Shown piece by piece: positions 31,892-42,513 of a stretch of 64,000 bases of DNA; position 1 is the first letter of the stretch; every line of letters starts with the position of its first letter. Source of the DNA: Blochmannia endosymbiont of Camponotus sp. Lineage in GTDB: Bacteria; Pseudomonadota; Gammaproteobacteria; Enterobacterales; Enterobacteriaceae. The stretch spans positions 372,001 through 436,000 of the forward strand of contig NZ_CP097759.1 in the NCBI RefSeq assembly GCF_023586365.1. The letters are read 5' to 3'. Under the pieces are notes generated by a model, which saw only the letters and a program-made list of their open reading frames with translations, had not been told where the DNA came from and made no database searches. A program made the position numbers and the translations under genes.

Positions 31892-32716
31892 TTAAGATAT
31901 ATAAACAGAAATATTATTTCCAGAGTAATAACATACTGAACTCGTTTGATCCACTATTAGGGCTCCATGTATATTTATCCCGAGAGCTGTGCCACATATT
32001 GTACGACTCCCAACTAATAATGTGACTGGTTTATTATATAAACAGTCAAAAACTTTCCAATATGTAATAAATGGAGTAAACCCAAAAAGCATAAAATCTT
32101 TTAATTTCTTACGCAATACATGAATAAGCGTTGCGACTAAAATATTGCGATCAATCATGATGCCGATATCCATTAAATCAATCCAATTTTTACCAATTTT
32201 AGTATTTAATGTGGCATGCGTGCGTATAGATAAATTAATACCAATACCTATTATTATATGAGTAATATTATCAGTTCTTGTTATAATTTCGATTAAAATT
32301 CCTGCCAATTTTCGTCCATAAATATACAAATCATTAGGCCATTTGATTTTAATCTGAGACGCGCCTAAATTCTTTAATATTTTTGCCACAACAATGCTTA
32401 TCATTAAGCTAAATTCAATCATCGTTGGCGGAATCTTATTTAATTTCCAATAAATAGATAAGCAAATACCTTCTCCAACAGGCGTCACCCAAATTTTATC
32501 ACGTCTTCCTCTTCCTTGTGTTTGGTGTTCTGTAACACAAGCGTCGCCCGATTTTACATGTGGAATGTTGTCTATTATATATTGGTTGGTTGAATTAACT
32601 CTATTTAACACAATTACCCTACCTTCGGGTAATTGTGTTAAAATTTCAGATTCGTTTAAAAAAGGGTGGAATGTGGGAAAACTATAATTTTCATTATACC
32701 TTAGCAAGGTTTTCAA
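31892..32716 (-). CDS. birA: Biotin-protein ligase lacking the DNA-binding domain
   Basis: Attaches biotin to acetyl-CoA carboxylase BCCP. The catalytic and C-terminal domains are present (VNSTNQYIID, EHQTQGRGRRDKIW with the biotinyl-AMP loop GRGRR, KIKWPNDLY, GRKLAGILIE). About 274 aa against 321 in E. coli: the alignment begins near E. coli residue 55, so the N-terminal winged helix that represses the bio operon is gone. No in-frame ATG exists near the N-terminus; I use the TTG at 32716 behind GGAG, and in-frame TAA codons lie just upstream. Codons 25-38 are within a perfect inverted repeat. Confidence 0.93.
   Translation of the reverse strand: MKTLLRYNENYSFPTFHPFLNESEILTQLPEGRVIVLNRVNSTNQYIIDNIPHVKSGDACVTEHQTQGRGRRDKIWVTPVGEGICLSIYWKLNKIPPTMIEFSLMISIVVAKILKNLGASQIKIKWPNDLYIYGRKLAGILIEIITRTDNITHIIIGIGINLSIRTHATLNTKIGKNWIDLMDIGIMIDRNILVATLIHVLRKKLKDFMLFGFTPFITYWKVFDCLYNKPVTLLVGSRTICGTALGINIHGALIVDQTSSVCYYSGNNISVYIS
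32604..32642. repeat. Perfect 16-bp inverted repeat inside birA
   Basis: Arms 32604-32619 and 32627-32642 are exact reverse complements around the seven-base loop TACCTTC. The arm core is ACACAATTACCC. It lies in codons 25-38, near the 5' end of the gene, which remains in frame. Confidence 0.88.
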
Positions 32717-32862
32717 ATCTCCAAAAAAATAAATTGATATTTATATTTAATTTCATTAAATTCTACTACGCAAATATATTTTTAATTCTATTTTCAAATA
32801 AAAATTATTAGAAATATATCTAACTTCAAATTTTGGGATAACATACATATAGTAATTATCTA

Positions 32863-33897
32863 CTACATGAATAATTTTTTTGGATTTATTTCTCCATAAT
32901 TACCAATTAGTCTCACTTCAGGTTGTAAATAAATATTAAACTTCTCTGCAACCTTATTATATATGTACAGAGCTAGCGCTGCAATTTCAGTTCCAGTAGC
33001 TATTTTTTTGCTATTAATCAATACTAATGCCTGTTTAGGATATATTGCTGCTTCCCCAAAAACATAACCTTTTAGTTGACAATGTTCTATTAACCATCCT
33101 GCTGATAATTTTATCCTACCATCTTTTTGACAATAATAAGGCATATTTGGATACATTTGAGACAAACAACGTGCTGTTTTAATATCTATTATTGGATTTT
33201 TAAAAAAACTACCAGCATTTCCCACCAAAACAGGATCTGGTAATTTTTTATGTCTAATTATGTAAATAAAATTAAAAACTTGACGAGGTGTAATATGAAA
33301 TTTGTCTAAATGAGCTAATTCATGATAATTTAATATAGGTTTCCACTTTTTACGCAATCTCAATCCTACAGCCACGATTGCATATTTCTCCAAACAATTT
33401 CTAAAAATACTATCTCTATATTTGAAATCACATTCAGAACAAGCGAAACGAATTTTTTTTCCACTATATAAGTCTATTGCATCTACATACTCACATATTT
33501 GAGATAACTCAACGCCGTAAGCCCCAATATTTTGAATTGGAGCAGCCCCCACATACCCTGGAATACATGCTAAATTTTCTAGCCCCGGTATGTTTTTTTT
33601 GATAGTATAAATTACCAATTCGTCCCATTTTTCTCCAGCTCCAACATGTAATTGCCATGCCGTTTCATTCTCTGTAATAAAAATACCCTTTATCCTATTT
33701 AATAATATTGTTCCAACATAGTTTTCTAAAAATAAAATATTACTACCGCCTCCTAAAATAAGAACAGGCTTGCCTTTACTATAAGCTTTTCTCCAAAACT
33801 TTAATAATGTATGCTCATGATGTGCCGTTACTATACTTTTAGCAAATGCATTAACTGAAAAAGTATTAAATGATTTTAATTGAAAGCGATGCTTCAT
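32863..33897 (-). CDS. murB: UDP-N-acetylenolpyruvoylglucosamine reductase
   Basis: Makes UDP-N-acetylmuramic acid with NADPH and FAD for peptidoglycan. 344 aa from the ATG at 33897 (MKHRFQLKSFNTFSV, like the E. coli start); a TTG at 33918 is also open. Key parts: ILGGGSNILFLENY for FAD, IQNIGAYGVEL, YRDSIFR, GNAGSFFKNP with the catalytic serine, and PEVRLIG with the glutamate. It precedes birA by 146 nt, larger than in E. coli because birA lost its 5' end. Confidence 0.95.
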   Translation of the reverse strand: MKHRFQLKSFNTFSVNAFAKSIVTAHHEHTLLKFWRKAYSKGKPVLILGGGSNILFLENYVGTILLNRIKGIFITENETAWQLHVGAGEKWDELVIYTIKKNIPGLENLACIPGYVGAAPIQNIGAYGVELSQICEYVDAIDLYSGKKIRFACSECDFKYRDSIFRNCLEKYAIVAVGLRLRKKWKPILNYHELAHLDKFHITPRQVFNFIYIIRHKKLPDPVLVGNAGSFFKNPIIDIKTARCLSQMYPNMPYYCQKDGRIKLSAGWLIEHCQLKGYVFGEAAIYPKQALVLINSKKIATGTEIAALALYIYNKVAEKFNIYLQPEVRLIGNYGEINPKKLFM

Positions 33898-34233
33898 ACA
33901 TTTACTTATTTTAAACAAAGGTATTAAGTATATTATTTTTATGATAATTATTAAATTTTATTCATACATCGATCCGTAATTTCAATTATACTAAAAATAT
34001 AATTGCATTTATTTTATTTTCAGTTGCTGTATAATATCAGTTCTTATCTTTTTTTATCATTATAAAACAATTATTTAATTTATAATTTTCAACATAAAGT
34101 ACGAATAAAAATTTATGCTATATTGTACGGGAACATGAAAAAATAGCCATTATATATCAATATACAATGTGATTGCTTTATTAAAATTATTCAAAATTTT
34201 TAAAATAATCTCATGTTAGAAATTTTCTAAATT
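33898..34233. other. Gene-free spacer between clpB and murB
   Basis: 336 AT-rich bases with a small hairpin (33983-34005, CAATTATA around CTAAAAA). This is a synteny junction: in E. coli murB follows rrnB and clpB precedes rrnG. I see no rRNA remnant. The murB promoter should be here. Confidence 0.5.
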
Positions 34234-36819
34234 TCATTGAATAAAGACGATTGTATTATTTACAACATCTAAAGTAATTTTTTTACCTAGCAGCAATTGC
34301 CCAGATATTATCTTTTGAGATAATGAATTTTCAATGTGTTGTTGTATAGCACGTTTTAACGGACGTGCACCGTATACCGGATCAAATCCAATTTTTGATA
34401 AAAATACCAGGACTGCATTAGTGATGTTAGTATTCGGATATCCTTTTTCTTCTAAACGATCACACAAGCGCTGTAGTTGAATACTAGCAATTTTCATAAG
34501 ATGTTCAAGGCTAAGTGGATGAAACACTACTATTTCATCTATTCTGTTAATAAATTCTGGCCGAAAATGTTGATTAACTATGTTTAATACTGTAACTTTA
34601 ACTTCTTGGTAATCTACAATTCCAAAACGTTTTTGAATGAAATCCGACCCTAAATTAGATGTCATAATGATGACGGTATTATTAAAATTTACCGTACGTC
34701 CATGCCCATCTGTTAAGCGCCCATCGTCTAAAACTTGTAATAATACATTAAAAATTTCTGAATGTGCTTTTTCTATTTCATCTAACAAAATAACAGAATA
34801 TGGCCTACGACGTATCGATTCAGTCAAATATCCCCCTGATTCATATCCAATATAACCAGGAGGAGCTCCTAATAATTTTGATACAGAATGTTTTTCCATA
34901 AATTCAGACATATCAATACGTACCATTGCATTACTAGTATCGAAAAGAAAAGTAGACAATGCTTTGCACAATTCAGTTTTTCCTACCCCAGTAGGCCCTA
35001 AAAACATAAATGAACCAATTGGACGTTTAAGATCAGATAATCCAGAACGACTCCGACGAATAGCATGAGATATTGCCTTGACTGCTTCATTTTGCCCAAC
35101 AACTAATTGATGCAAAGCATGTTCCATATCTAATAATTTATCTTTTTCACTTGCTAACATGCGAGATACGGGAATACCAGTCCAACGAGATAATACTGCA
35201 GCAATTTCTATATCAGTAACACAATTTCGTAAAAGACGTATTTTTTTATTATTAGATTGCAATATTGTAGATAGTTTTTTTTCTAATTCTGGAATCTTAC
35301 CATATTGTAGTTCAGACATACGCGCTAAATCACCAATGCGGCGTGCTTGGTCGATAGCAATTTTTGCTTGTTCTAAATCAGATTTAATATTTTGAGCGTT
35401 AGATAAAGAAACTTTTTCATTTTTCCATTCTTTTTCAAGCTGAATACACTCTTGTTCTTTTTGAATTAACTCAGTAGTTAAGAGGTTTAATCGTTTTGTG
35501 CTAGCATCATCTGATTCTTTTTTTAATGCTTGTTGTTCTAATTTCAACTGTATGATGCGCCGTTCTAATCTATCTAATTCTTCTGGTTTAGAGTCTATTT
35601 GTATACGAATGCTAGAAGCAGCTTCATCAATCAAATCAATGGCTTTATCAGGTAACTGACGATCAGAAATATATCGGTGTGATAAAATTGCAGCAGCCAC
35701 TATTGCTGGATCAGTAATGTGAACGTTGTGATGCAATTCGTAACGTTCTTTTAACCCACGAAGAATAGCTATGGTATCTTCAACGCTAGGCTCGGAAATG
35801 AATATTTTTTGAAAACGTCTTTCTAAAGCTGCATCTTTTTCAATATATTTACTATATTCATCAAGTGTAGTTGCTCCTACGCAATGTAACTCACCTCTAG
35901 CTAGTCTTGGTTTAAGCATATTACTTGCATCCATTGCTCCATCAGTTTTACCCGCTCCAACCATAGTATGTAATTCATCAATGAATAAAATGATATTACT
36001 ATCTTCTTTAGATACATCATGTAATACGCTTTTTAAACGCTCTTCAAACTCTCCTCTATACTTTGTTCCCGCTAACAATCCTCCCATATCTAAAGCTAAT
36101 ATGCGACTATGTTTGAGTCCTTCCGGGACCTCACCATTAATAATACGTTGCGCTAATCCTTCCACAATAGCAGTCTTTCCTACTCCCGGTTGTCCGATAA
36201 GAACAGGATTATTTTTGGTACGCCTCTGTAACACCTGAATAGTACGACGAATTTCTTCATCTCGACCAATAACAGGATCAAGATTACCTTGTTCTGCAAA
36301 TTTAGTTATATCTACAGTAAATTTTTGCAACGCTTGACGTTGAGATTCTGATTGTTGATTGTCAACCGCGCGATTATTACGTATATAGTTTGTTGATTTT
36401 TTTATATTTTCTGGAGCTACTCCAAATTTTTTTAATAAATCATTTAATGCTCCATGAGATTCAATGGCTGCTAAAACGAACATTTCTGAAGCAATAAAAG
36501 TATCATTATGTTTTTGTGCTAATTTATCACATAAATGCAATATTCTAATTAAATCATGAGAACATTGAATATCTCCACCAATACCTTCTACCTTCGGTAT
36601 ACGATCGCATGCTTCTTCAACTAATGTAGTGAACTGATACATATCAATCCCAGCGTGCTCCAGTACCTGATATACTGATCCATTTTTTTCTTTTAAGAAA
36701 GCGAGCATCACATGAATAGGTTCAACAAACTGATTATCTTTTCTAAGTGCTATAGATTGAGCATCAGAAATAGCTAATTGAAAATCATGAGTAAAATGAT
36801 CTAACCGCATAACATTCAT
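34234..36819 (-). CDS. clpB: Disaggregase ClpB
   Basis: An 861-aa Hsp100 ATPase that rescues aggregated proteins with DnaK. Order: N-terminal domain (about 1-145), first AAA module with [12 protein letters not shown] near residue 208, the coiled-coil middle domain (about 405-530), and second AAA module with [14 protein letters not shown] near 609, ending with [17 protein letters not shown]. The first Walker A has Q where E. coli has E. The ATG at 36819 has AAGGGG before it; the third in-frame ATG-like position (36810, MRLDHF) matches the E. coli start. I found no convincing heat-shock promoter. Confidence 0.96.
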   Translation of the reverse strand: MNVMRLDHFTHDFQLAISDAQSIALRKDNQFVEPIHVMLAFLKEKNGSVYQVLEHAGIDMYQFTTLVEEACDRIPKVEGIGGDIQCSHDLIRILHLCDKLAQKHNDTFIASEMFVLAAIESHGALNDLLKKFGVAPENIKKSTNYIRNNRAVDNQQSESQRQALQKFTVDITKFAEQGNLDPVIGRDEEIRRTIQVLQRRTKNNPVLIGQPGVGKTAIVEGLAQRIINGEVPEGLKHSRILALDMGGLLAGTKYRGEFEERLKSVLHDVSKEDSNIILFIDELHTMVGAGKTDGAMDASNMLKPRLARGELHCVGATTLDEYSKYIEKDAALERRFQKIFISEPSVEDTIAILRGLKERYELHHNVHITDPAIVAAAILSHRYISDRQLPDKAIDLIDEAASSIRIQIDSKPEELDRLERRIIQLKLEQQALKKESDDASTKRLNLLTTELIQKEQECIQLEKEWKNEKVSLSNAQNIKSDLEQAKIAIDQARRIGDLARMSELQYGKIPELEKKLSTILQSNNKKIRLLRNCVTDIEIAAVLSRWTGIPVSRMLASEKDKLLDMEHALHQLVVGQNEAVKAISHAIRRSRSGLSDLKRPIGSFMFLGPTGVGKTELCKALSTFLFDTSNAMVRIDMSEFMEKHSVSKLLGAPPGYIGYESGGYLTESIRRRPYSVILLDEIEKAHSEIFNVLLQVLDDGRLTDGHGRTVNFNNTVIIMTSNLGSDFIQKRFGIVDYQEVKVTVLNIVNQHFRPEFINRIDEIVVFHPLSLEHLMKIASIQLQRLCDRLEEKGYPNTNITNAVLVFLSKIGFDPVYGARPLKRAIQQHIENSLSQKIISGQLLLGKKITLDVVNNTIVFIQ

Positions 36820-37113
36820 TTTCCCCTTATAATAATAACTAAATAATTACATACTGTTAACTGATATGCATATGTATTGATATGGCGATTAATTACTTAA
36901 AATTCAACCATCTAAACCACTGGAATAAAAGCATATTTTTATTCGTCTCAAGATCAATACAACCATAAATTTATCAATATATGGTATTTAACTACAGTGA
37001 ATTTATGATGTAATTTTCCGAGAAAAATCATAAGTCAGTAATTATATTTAGTAATAATAGTACACGACAAAAATCTCTATTATAGAAATAGATAACGCTA
37101 TTTAACATATCTT

Positions 37114-38076
37114 TCATTTTTTTCTTAATATATTTATCAATTTTATAATATCTTTCGGTAAAGGTATATCCCATTTCATTTTTATTTTAGTAATAGGATG
37201 ACATAATTGCAACGTAGTTGCGTGTAATGCTTGACGATTTAAAACATGTAAACAGTCATTGACTGCATCCGATACACCCTTAATAAAATAAGTTGATTTG
37301 CCGTATTTATGATCTCCTAACAATGGATGATTAATATAAGCCATATGCACACGAATTTGATGAGTTCTTCCAGTTTCAAGGCGTACACGAATTCTAGTAT
37401 ACATTCCAAATGATTCTATGATAGAATAATGGGTTATAGCCGATTTTCCCATAGGGTTAACTGTCATGCGAGTACGATGAACAGCATGTCTTCGAATAGG
37501 TTGGTTGATTGTTCCTTCATTATGTAAAAAATTTCCAAGAACTACCGCGTCATATTCCCTAATAATTTTTCTTTTTTTAAATAATCGTAACAAACTATGA
37601 TATGCAATCATAGTTTTAGCGACGACCATTAAACCAGTAGTGTCCTTATCTAACCGTTGAACAATACCTGATCGGAATACTTCCGTGATAGCTGGATATT
37701 TATATAACAAAGCATTTAGTATAGTACCTGAATGATTGCCGGCACCAGGATGAACTACCATATTTTTTGCTTTATTTATTACTACAATATCATTGTCTTC
37801 ATATACAATGTCAAGAGGAATATCTTGAGGAACTATACTATCATTATCGACATCAATAATATCTTTTATTTCAATAAATTCACCGCCCATCATTTTTTTT
37901 TTAGGTATAATAACCGTCTGATTATTAACGTTTACTTTTTTAGAGAGGATCCAACATTTTATTTTAGAACGTGAATAATTTGGCAGTAATTCAGAAAGAA
38001 CACAATCTAATCGTTTTCCAGATTGAGATACCTGTACAATCATAGGTTTTATAATATAAGATTCAGATGTTATCAT
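37114..38076 (-). CDS. rluD: 23S rRNA pseudouridine synthase D
   Basis: Makes pseudouridines 1911, 1915 and 1917 in helix 69. About 320 aa from the ATG at 38076, aligned with the E. coli start; an open TTG at 38109 is less likely. An S4-like domain (RLDCVLSELLPNYSRSKIKCW) precedes the synthase domain with VQRLDKDTTGLMVVAK, where the catalytic aspartate is kept but the usual H of HRLD is Q. Also GRTHQIRVHMAYINHPLLGDHKYG. In E. coli yfiH lies between rluD and clpB; it is absent here. Confidence 0.95.
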   Translation of the reverse strand: MITSESYIIKPMIVQVSQSGKRLDCVLSELLPNYSRSKIKCWILSKKVNVNNQTVIIPKKKMMGGEFIEIKDIIDVDNDSIVPQDIPLDIVYEDNDIVVINKAKNMVVHPGAGNHSGTILNALLYKYPAITEVFRSGIVQRLDKDTTGLMVVAKTMIAYHSLLRLFKKRKIIREYDAVVLGNFLHNEGTINQPIRRHAVHRTRMTVNPMGKSAITHYSIIESFGMYTRIRVRLETGRTHQIRVHMAYINHPLLGDHKYGKSTYFIKGVSDAVNDCLHVLNRQALHATTLQLCHPITKIKMKWDIPLPKDIIKLINILRKK

Positions 38077-38200
38077 ATTGATATGCGGGTGAATGCTAAA
38101 TTTAACCAAATTGTTGTATGGTGCATTTATTTAAACAAATATACATACATATTATTTGCTAATATTTATATATTACTAGGGAGTATTAATAAAAAGTTTT

Positions 38201-38944
38201 ATGAGACGTATTCAACACTATACAACAACGATATTAATTATTAGTATCATTATGATTTCTTATACCTCTGCTTCTGTTAACATTTTACATGCTTCTGCTT
38301 ATGATCTGTACAAATCTGCTGAAGATAAATTGTATAACGCTGATTATAAAGAAGCTACACAGGATTTGATAAATTTGCAAAATTTGTATTTATTAGACCC
38401 TTGTCCGCAACAAATTTATTTAGACTTAATTTATGCTCATTACAAATTAAACGATTTAAAATCCGCAAATAATTATGTAGAACATTTTTTCAAATTATAC
38501 CCTAATCATAAACATTTTGATTATGTATTATACATGCATGGCGTAATCAACATGTGCTTAGACGAAGACAATAAAAAATTAATAAAATATTTAAATATAA
38601 ACTGGTTTGATCGTAATCCCATGTATGCATGTATAGCATTCCATACCTTTGTAAGGCTTATACGTCAATATCCGGATAGTCGATATTCTGTAGACGCTTA
38701 TAAACGTTTAATTTTTTTAAAAAACAGAATAGCTGAATATGAACTTTCTATTGTGAAATTTTATTCTAAAAAATATGCTTATATATCAGTAATAGCGCGC
38801 GTAGAAAAAATGTTATATCACTTTCCAGATACTCAAGCAACTCGTAAAGCACTGTATTATATGCAGCAAGCTTATCAAAATATACATTTGCCAGATCAAG
38901 CTAACAAAGTAGCAAGAATCATTGCGGCTAATCCAGCATATTAA
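38201..38944 (+). CDS. bamD: Outer-membrane assembly factor BamD, apparently not lipidated
   Basis: A 247-aa TPR protein of the BAM complex that inserts outer-membrane beta-barrels; length as in E. coli (245). TPR-like repeats run from YDLYKSAEDKLYNADYKEA, with DLIYAHYKLNDL, FDYVLYMHGV and HFPDTQATRKALYYM. It has a hydrophobic signal sequence (about residues 9-24) but no cysteine in the first 65 residues: E. coli has LAGC. A signal-peptidase I-like HASA-Y may be used instead. It is divergent from rluD, 124 nt apart, as in E. coli. Confidence 0.93.
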   Translation: MRRIQHYTTTILIISIIMISYTSASVNILHASAYDLYKSAEDKLYNADYKEATQDLINLQNLYLLDPCPQQIYLDLIYAHYKLNDLKSANNYVEHFFKLYPNHKHFDYVLYMHGVINMCLDEDNKKLIKYLNINWFDRNPMYACIAFHTFVRLIRQYPDSRYSVDAYKRLIFLKNRIAEYELSIVKFYSKKYAYISVIARVEKMLYHFPDTQATRKALYYMQQAYQNIHLPDQANKVARIIAANPAY

Positions 38945-39165
38945 AGCAATATACTTTTATAAGTATAACATCTATGTTAGTAGATATCATATGATTAAAA
39001 CAATGTTTAAAACATGTATTAATTGAATTAACATATACATATAATATACATAAGGAATGTAATATTTATCCATACAAATAAATATCAATTTATAATGATA
39101 CTAGTGACATTACGGCAACCACAATTGACTAAAATATTATATTTGAATATTAAAATATTACGGTA

Positions 39166-40074
39166 ATGAGTTTTGTTATGATTTACAAATCTATCGTGCA
39201 TATAGCATTTCTAGGTCCTAAAGGATCATATTCTCATATTGCCACTATGCAGTATGCTAGTAACCGCCATTTTAATCAAGTAATAGAGCATAGTTGTCGA
39301 AAATTTGATGATATTTTTGATTTAGTAGAATGCGATTATGCAGAATATGGTGTAGTTCCTATCGAAAATTCTAGTTCTGGATTAATTGATGAAATAGGTG
39401 ATTTATTACTAAACACCCGATTGTTGTTAGTAGATGAAATTACTATTCCTATAAAGCATTGTATTTTAGTTAATAATCATACTGATATAAATCAAATTCA
39501 AATTATATACAGTCATCCTCAACCTGTTCAACAATGCAGTGAATTTTTAAAACATTTCTCGGAATGGAAAATTGTATTCTGTGAAAGTAGCGCAGTTGCC
39601 ATGAAAATAGTATCTAAACTAAATCAATCTAATTCAGGAGCTTTAGGTAGTATGCAAGGAGGACAAATTTATGGATTGCATGCACTATTGACATATAATC
39701 TTTCTAATTCTCATAAAAATACAACTAGATTTATTGTTTTAAAAAGTAAAAATATTGCAGTTTTTAATCATTCTATGGCCGCAAAAACCATTCTTATTAT
39801 CTCTATTGAGAAGCAATCAGAGAAATTATGTGAAATATTAAAAGTATTACAATTTTACAATACTAAAATAACTTATTTAAGACCACGTCTTTTATCATAT
39901 GAAAAATCAAAAAATATAGTTATTATTGAAATGATGGCGCATATAAATGACATATACATACAAAATATTCTTACAGAATTACAAAAAATCGCTTATTCAT
40001 TAAAAATATTAGGTTGTTATCAAGTGACGCCGCCTACTGATGAAATTTTCCATTATAATAGAAAATTATTATAA
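39166..40074 (+). CDS. pheA: Prephenate dehydratase without the chorismate mutase domain
   Basis: Converts prephenate to phenylpyruvate. The 302 aa begin where the dehydratase domain starts (VHIAFLGPKGSYSHIA), and the catalytic TRF is in NTTRFIVL near residue 186. E. coli PheA has about 100 further N-terminal residues with chorismate mutase; only 221 nt lie between bamD and this gene, so the domain is gone. The C-terminal ACT domain is still there, but the phenylalanine-binding ESRP is replaced by RPRL and the GALV region by EKLC. Feedback inhibition is probably weakened or lost. Confidence 0.94.
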   Translation: MSFVMIYKSIVHIAFLGPKGSYSHIATMQYASNRHFNQVIEHSCRKFDDIFDLVECDYAEYGVVPIENSSSGLIDEIGDLLLNTRLLLVDEITIPIKHCILVNNHTDINQIQIIYSHPQPVQQCSEFLKHFSEWKIVFCESSAVAMKIVSKLNQSNSGALGSMQGGQIYGLHALLTYNLSNSHKNTTRFIVLKSKNIAVFNHSMAAKTILIISIEKQSEKLCEILKVLQFYNTKITYLRPRLLSYEKSKNIVIIEMMAHINDIYIQNILTELQKIAYSLKILGCYQVTPPTDEIFHYNRKLL

Positions 40075-40303
40075 TTATATGTTATTGACCATGTCATTTA
40101 AAAGCTAAATACAGCAAATAATAGATATGTAATAGTATGGTACTATTTCAACAATATTAAAAAATAAATACACAATTAGTATATAAAATAATATTCAAAT
40201 TAAAAATTATCTTATATAGGAAACTTTTGGATCGAAACAAATATAATTTAATTAAAAATTATTAAATATAATTACATATAAATTATTAAGATTATTATTT
40301 ACG

Positions 40304-41431
40304 TTATACATTATCTTTATAATTATTAATTTGACGCAATATTTTACGACTTTCTTCAAAAAAAAGATCGGTATATGAACCAAACCAATTTTGAATTTTT
40401 TTAAATTGATCAATAAATTCTTGTTTTTTATTCCGCTCTAATAATATCAAAAGCCTACCTAATCTTCTATAATAACGTTTAATTAATATGAGATTGTTTT
40501 TGGAATTCATGATGATATCTGCATATAACTGAGGATCTTGAGCAAATAATCTCCCTATTGTTATTAATTTTAATCGAAATGTGGGCGAAGAAAGAGACAG
40601 CATTTGTTTTAAATTAACGTTTTCTTTTGAAAAATAATATCCAGTTACAAAAGTAATAAAATGACATAATCCTTGCATAATACTCATATATTGATCATGT
40701 TCTGTTGTATTGCAGAAATGTAACCTTGCGCCCCACAATTGTATTTGCTCTAATAACCATTGATACGATTCTGGATAACGTCCTTCGCAGTAAATTACTA
40801 CTTGTTTTACCATACTTCCATAATCTGGGTTGAACATAGGATGTAATCCTAATACTGGACCACTATGTATAGCTAATATAGCGTTTAAGGATATTTTTTT
40901 TACAGATGATAAATCTACTATAATGCAGTTTTGAGGTAAATATGATAATTTATCAACTACATCAGTAACTGAATGAATAGGAACACTGATGATCACCATA
41001 CCGGCATCTGTCAGCATTGATTTTCCATGTACCCAGTCGCCTTTATCTAAAATTCGTACTTTATATCCAGATAAAGTCAACATTTTATAAAATAATTGGC
41101 CCATTCGCCCTTTTCCACCAATTATAACAACTGGACCTAAATTTGGATGCAACGTTTTAAATCCTTTTTCATTCTCATTAGAATAAGATTCACTTATAAT
41201 ACGGCGCAATATATCTTCTACTAAATCTGGAGAAATACCTAATTCTAATGCTTCTCGCCTCCGACTGGCAACCAACATTTCTTCTCTATCTGGTGAATAA
41301 ATAAACAATCCATAACGACTTTTTATTTCTCCTACTTCAGAGACTAAAGAAAATCGTTTAGATAATAACTTTAATAAATTCTGATCTATTTTATCGATGC
41401 TGTTTCGCAAAGTATTTAATTTCTTTGTCAT
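40304..41431 (-). CDS. tyrA: Chorismate mutase / prephenate dehydrogenase (T-protein)
   Basis: 375 aa with two domains as in E. coli (373): AroQ-type chorismate mutase at about 1-90 ([34 protein letters not shown]) and NAD-dependent prephenate dehydrogenase after it ([18 protein letters not shown]; the catalytic histidine in [12 protein letters not shown]). With PheA trimmed, this is the only chorismate mutase in the window, so it must feed both Phe and Tyr. Its ATG overlaps the aroF stop by four bases (ATGA). Confidence 0.96.
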   Translation of the reverse strand: MTKKLNTLRNSIDKIDQNLLKLLSKRFSLVSEVGEIKSRYGLFIYSPDREEMLVASRRREALELGISPDLVEDILRRIISESYSNENEKGFKTLHPNLGPVVIIGGKGRMGQLFYKMLTLSGYKVRILDKGDWVHGKSMLTDAGMVIISVPIHSVTDVVDKLSYLPQNCIIVDLSSVKKISLNAILAIHSGPVLGLHPMFNPDYGSMVKQVVIYCEGRYPESYQWLLEQIQLWGARLHFCNTTEHDQYMSIMQGLCHFITFVTGYYFSKENVNLKQMLSLSSPTFRLKLITIGRLFAQDPQLYADIIMNSKNNLILIKRYYRRLGRLLILLERNKKQEFIDQFKKIQNWFGSYTDLFFEESRKILRQINNYKDNV

Positions 41432-42513
41432 GCCATTCCATCTCCTGATATACGATTGATAAGAAATGGTTTTAATTCTTTATGCAAATCATACAGTAAG
41501 TGTTTGGTTGTTTTCCAATCTATGCACGCATCGGTAACTGATACCCCGTATTGAGTTGTAGAAGATGATAAATTTATAGATTGATTGCCAGGATAAATAT
41601 AACTTTCAATCATCAATCCAATAATAGACCGGTTTCCATATTTAATTTGATGTAAAATAGACCTTGCTACATCAATTTGACGACGATAATCTTTGTTAGA
41701 ATTACCATGACTGCAATCTACCATTAATGCTAAGGGCAATCCTGCTTCTTTTATTTTTTTTTCACAACCAATAATATCTTCGGGATAATAATTAGGATTT
41801 TCTCCTCCTCGTAAAATTATATGAGCATTAAGATTACCTTTAGTATGTAGTAAACATACTTGACCCGATTGATTAATGCTAATGTAACGATGAGGCATCA
41901 TTGCAGCGTGTATCGCATTAACTGCATTAGAAAAATTTCCATTAGTACTATTTTTGAATCCTACAGGCGTACACAATCCAGAAGCTATTTCTCGATGTAT
42001 TTGGGATTCTGTAGTACGCGCCCCAATAGATGACCAACTGAATAGCTCTCCAATATATTGTGGAATATACGGATTTAATACTTCAGTAGCAAGTGGTAAT
42101 CCAATTTTTATTAATTTAACCAACATATGTCGAGCAGTCTTTAAACCCAATTCAATATCGTTGGAGCCATTCATATGCGGATCGTTAATTAATCCTTTCC
42201 AACCAATACTAGTACGAGGTTTTTCTAAATATACACGCATAACGATATATAATTGATCCTGCAATTCTGTTGATAAGGTTTTTAATTTGTCAGCGTAATC
42301 AAAAGTGGCATTAACATCATGAATAGAACAAGGACCGCATATCACCAGTAGGCGCGGATCGCGTCTGTGAATAATATTCATAATTATATTTTGAGAATCC
42401 GCGATGGTTTTCTGTTCCAAATGTGTTACAGGAAATTGAGTTTTTAATTGTTCAGGAGTAATTATTGAATATGTGTTATTGACATAGACACTGTGGCGCT
42501 CATTTTTCTGCAT
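41428..42513 (-). CDS. aroF: DAHP synthase, AroF (tyrosine-sensitive) type
   Basis: Condenses PEP and erythrose 4-phosphate, the entry step to chorismate. 361 aa, closest to E. coli AroF (356). Conserved: [43 protein letters not shown] and [13 protein letters not shown]. The N-terminus reads [11 protein letters not shown]; residue 8, asparagine in E. coli and involved in tyrosine inhibition, is serine, while the PQY proline is kept. AAGGA precedes the ATG. It is cotranscribed with tyrA. Confidence 0.95.
   Translation of the reverse strand: MQKNERHSVYVNNTYSIITPEQLKTQFPVTHLEQKTIADSQNIIMNIIHRRDPRLLVICGPCSIHDVNATFDYADKLKTLSTELQDQLYIVMRVYLEKPRTSIGWKGLINDPHMNGSNDIELGLKTARHMLVKLIKIGLPLATEVLNPYIPQYIGELFSWSSIGARTTESQIHREIASGLCTPVGFKNSTNGNFSNAVNAIHAAMMPHRYISINQSGQVCLLHTKGNLNAHIILRGGENPNYYPEDIIGCEKKIKEAGLPLALMVDCSHGNSNKDYRRQIDVARSILHQIKYGNRSIIGLMIESYIYPGNQSINLSSSTTQYGVSVTDACIDWKTTKHLLYDLHKELKPFLINRISGDGMA

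Noticed and set aside
36820..37113. A CTTGAG-like heat-shock -35 box upstream of clpB
   Set aside because: No CCCCAT-like -10 box at the right spacing; too weak to call a sigma-32 promoter.
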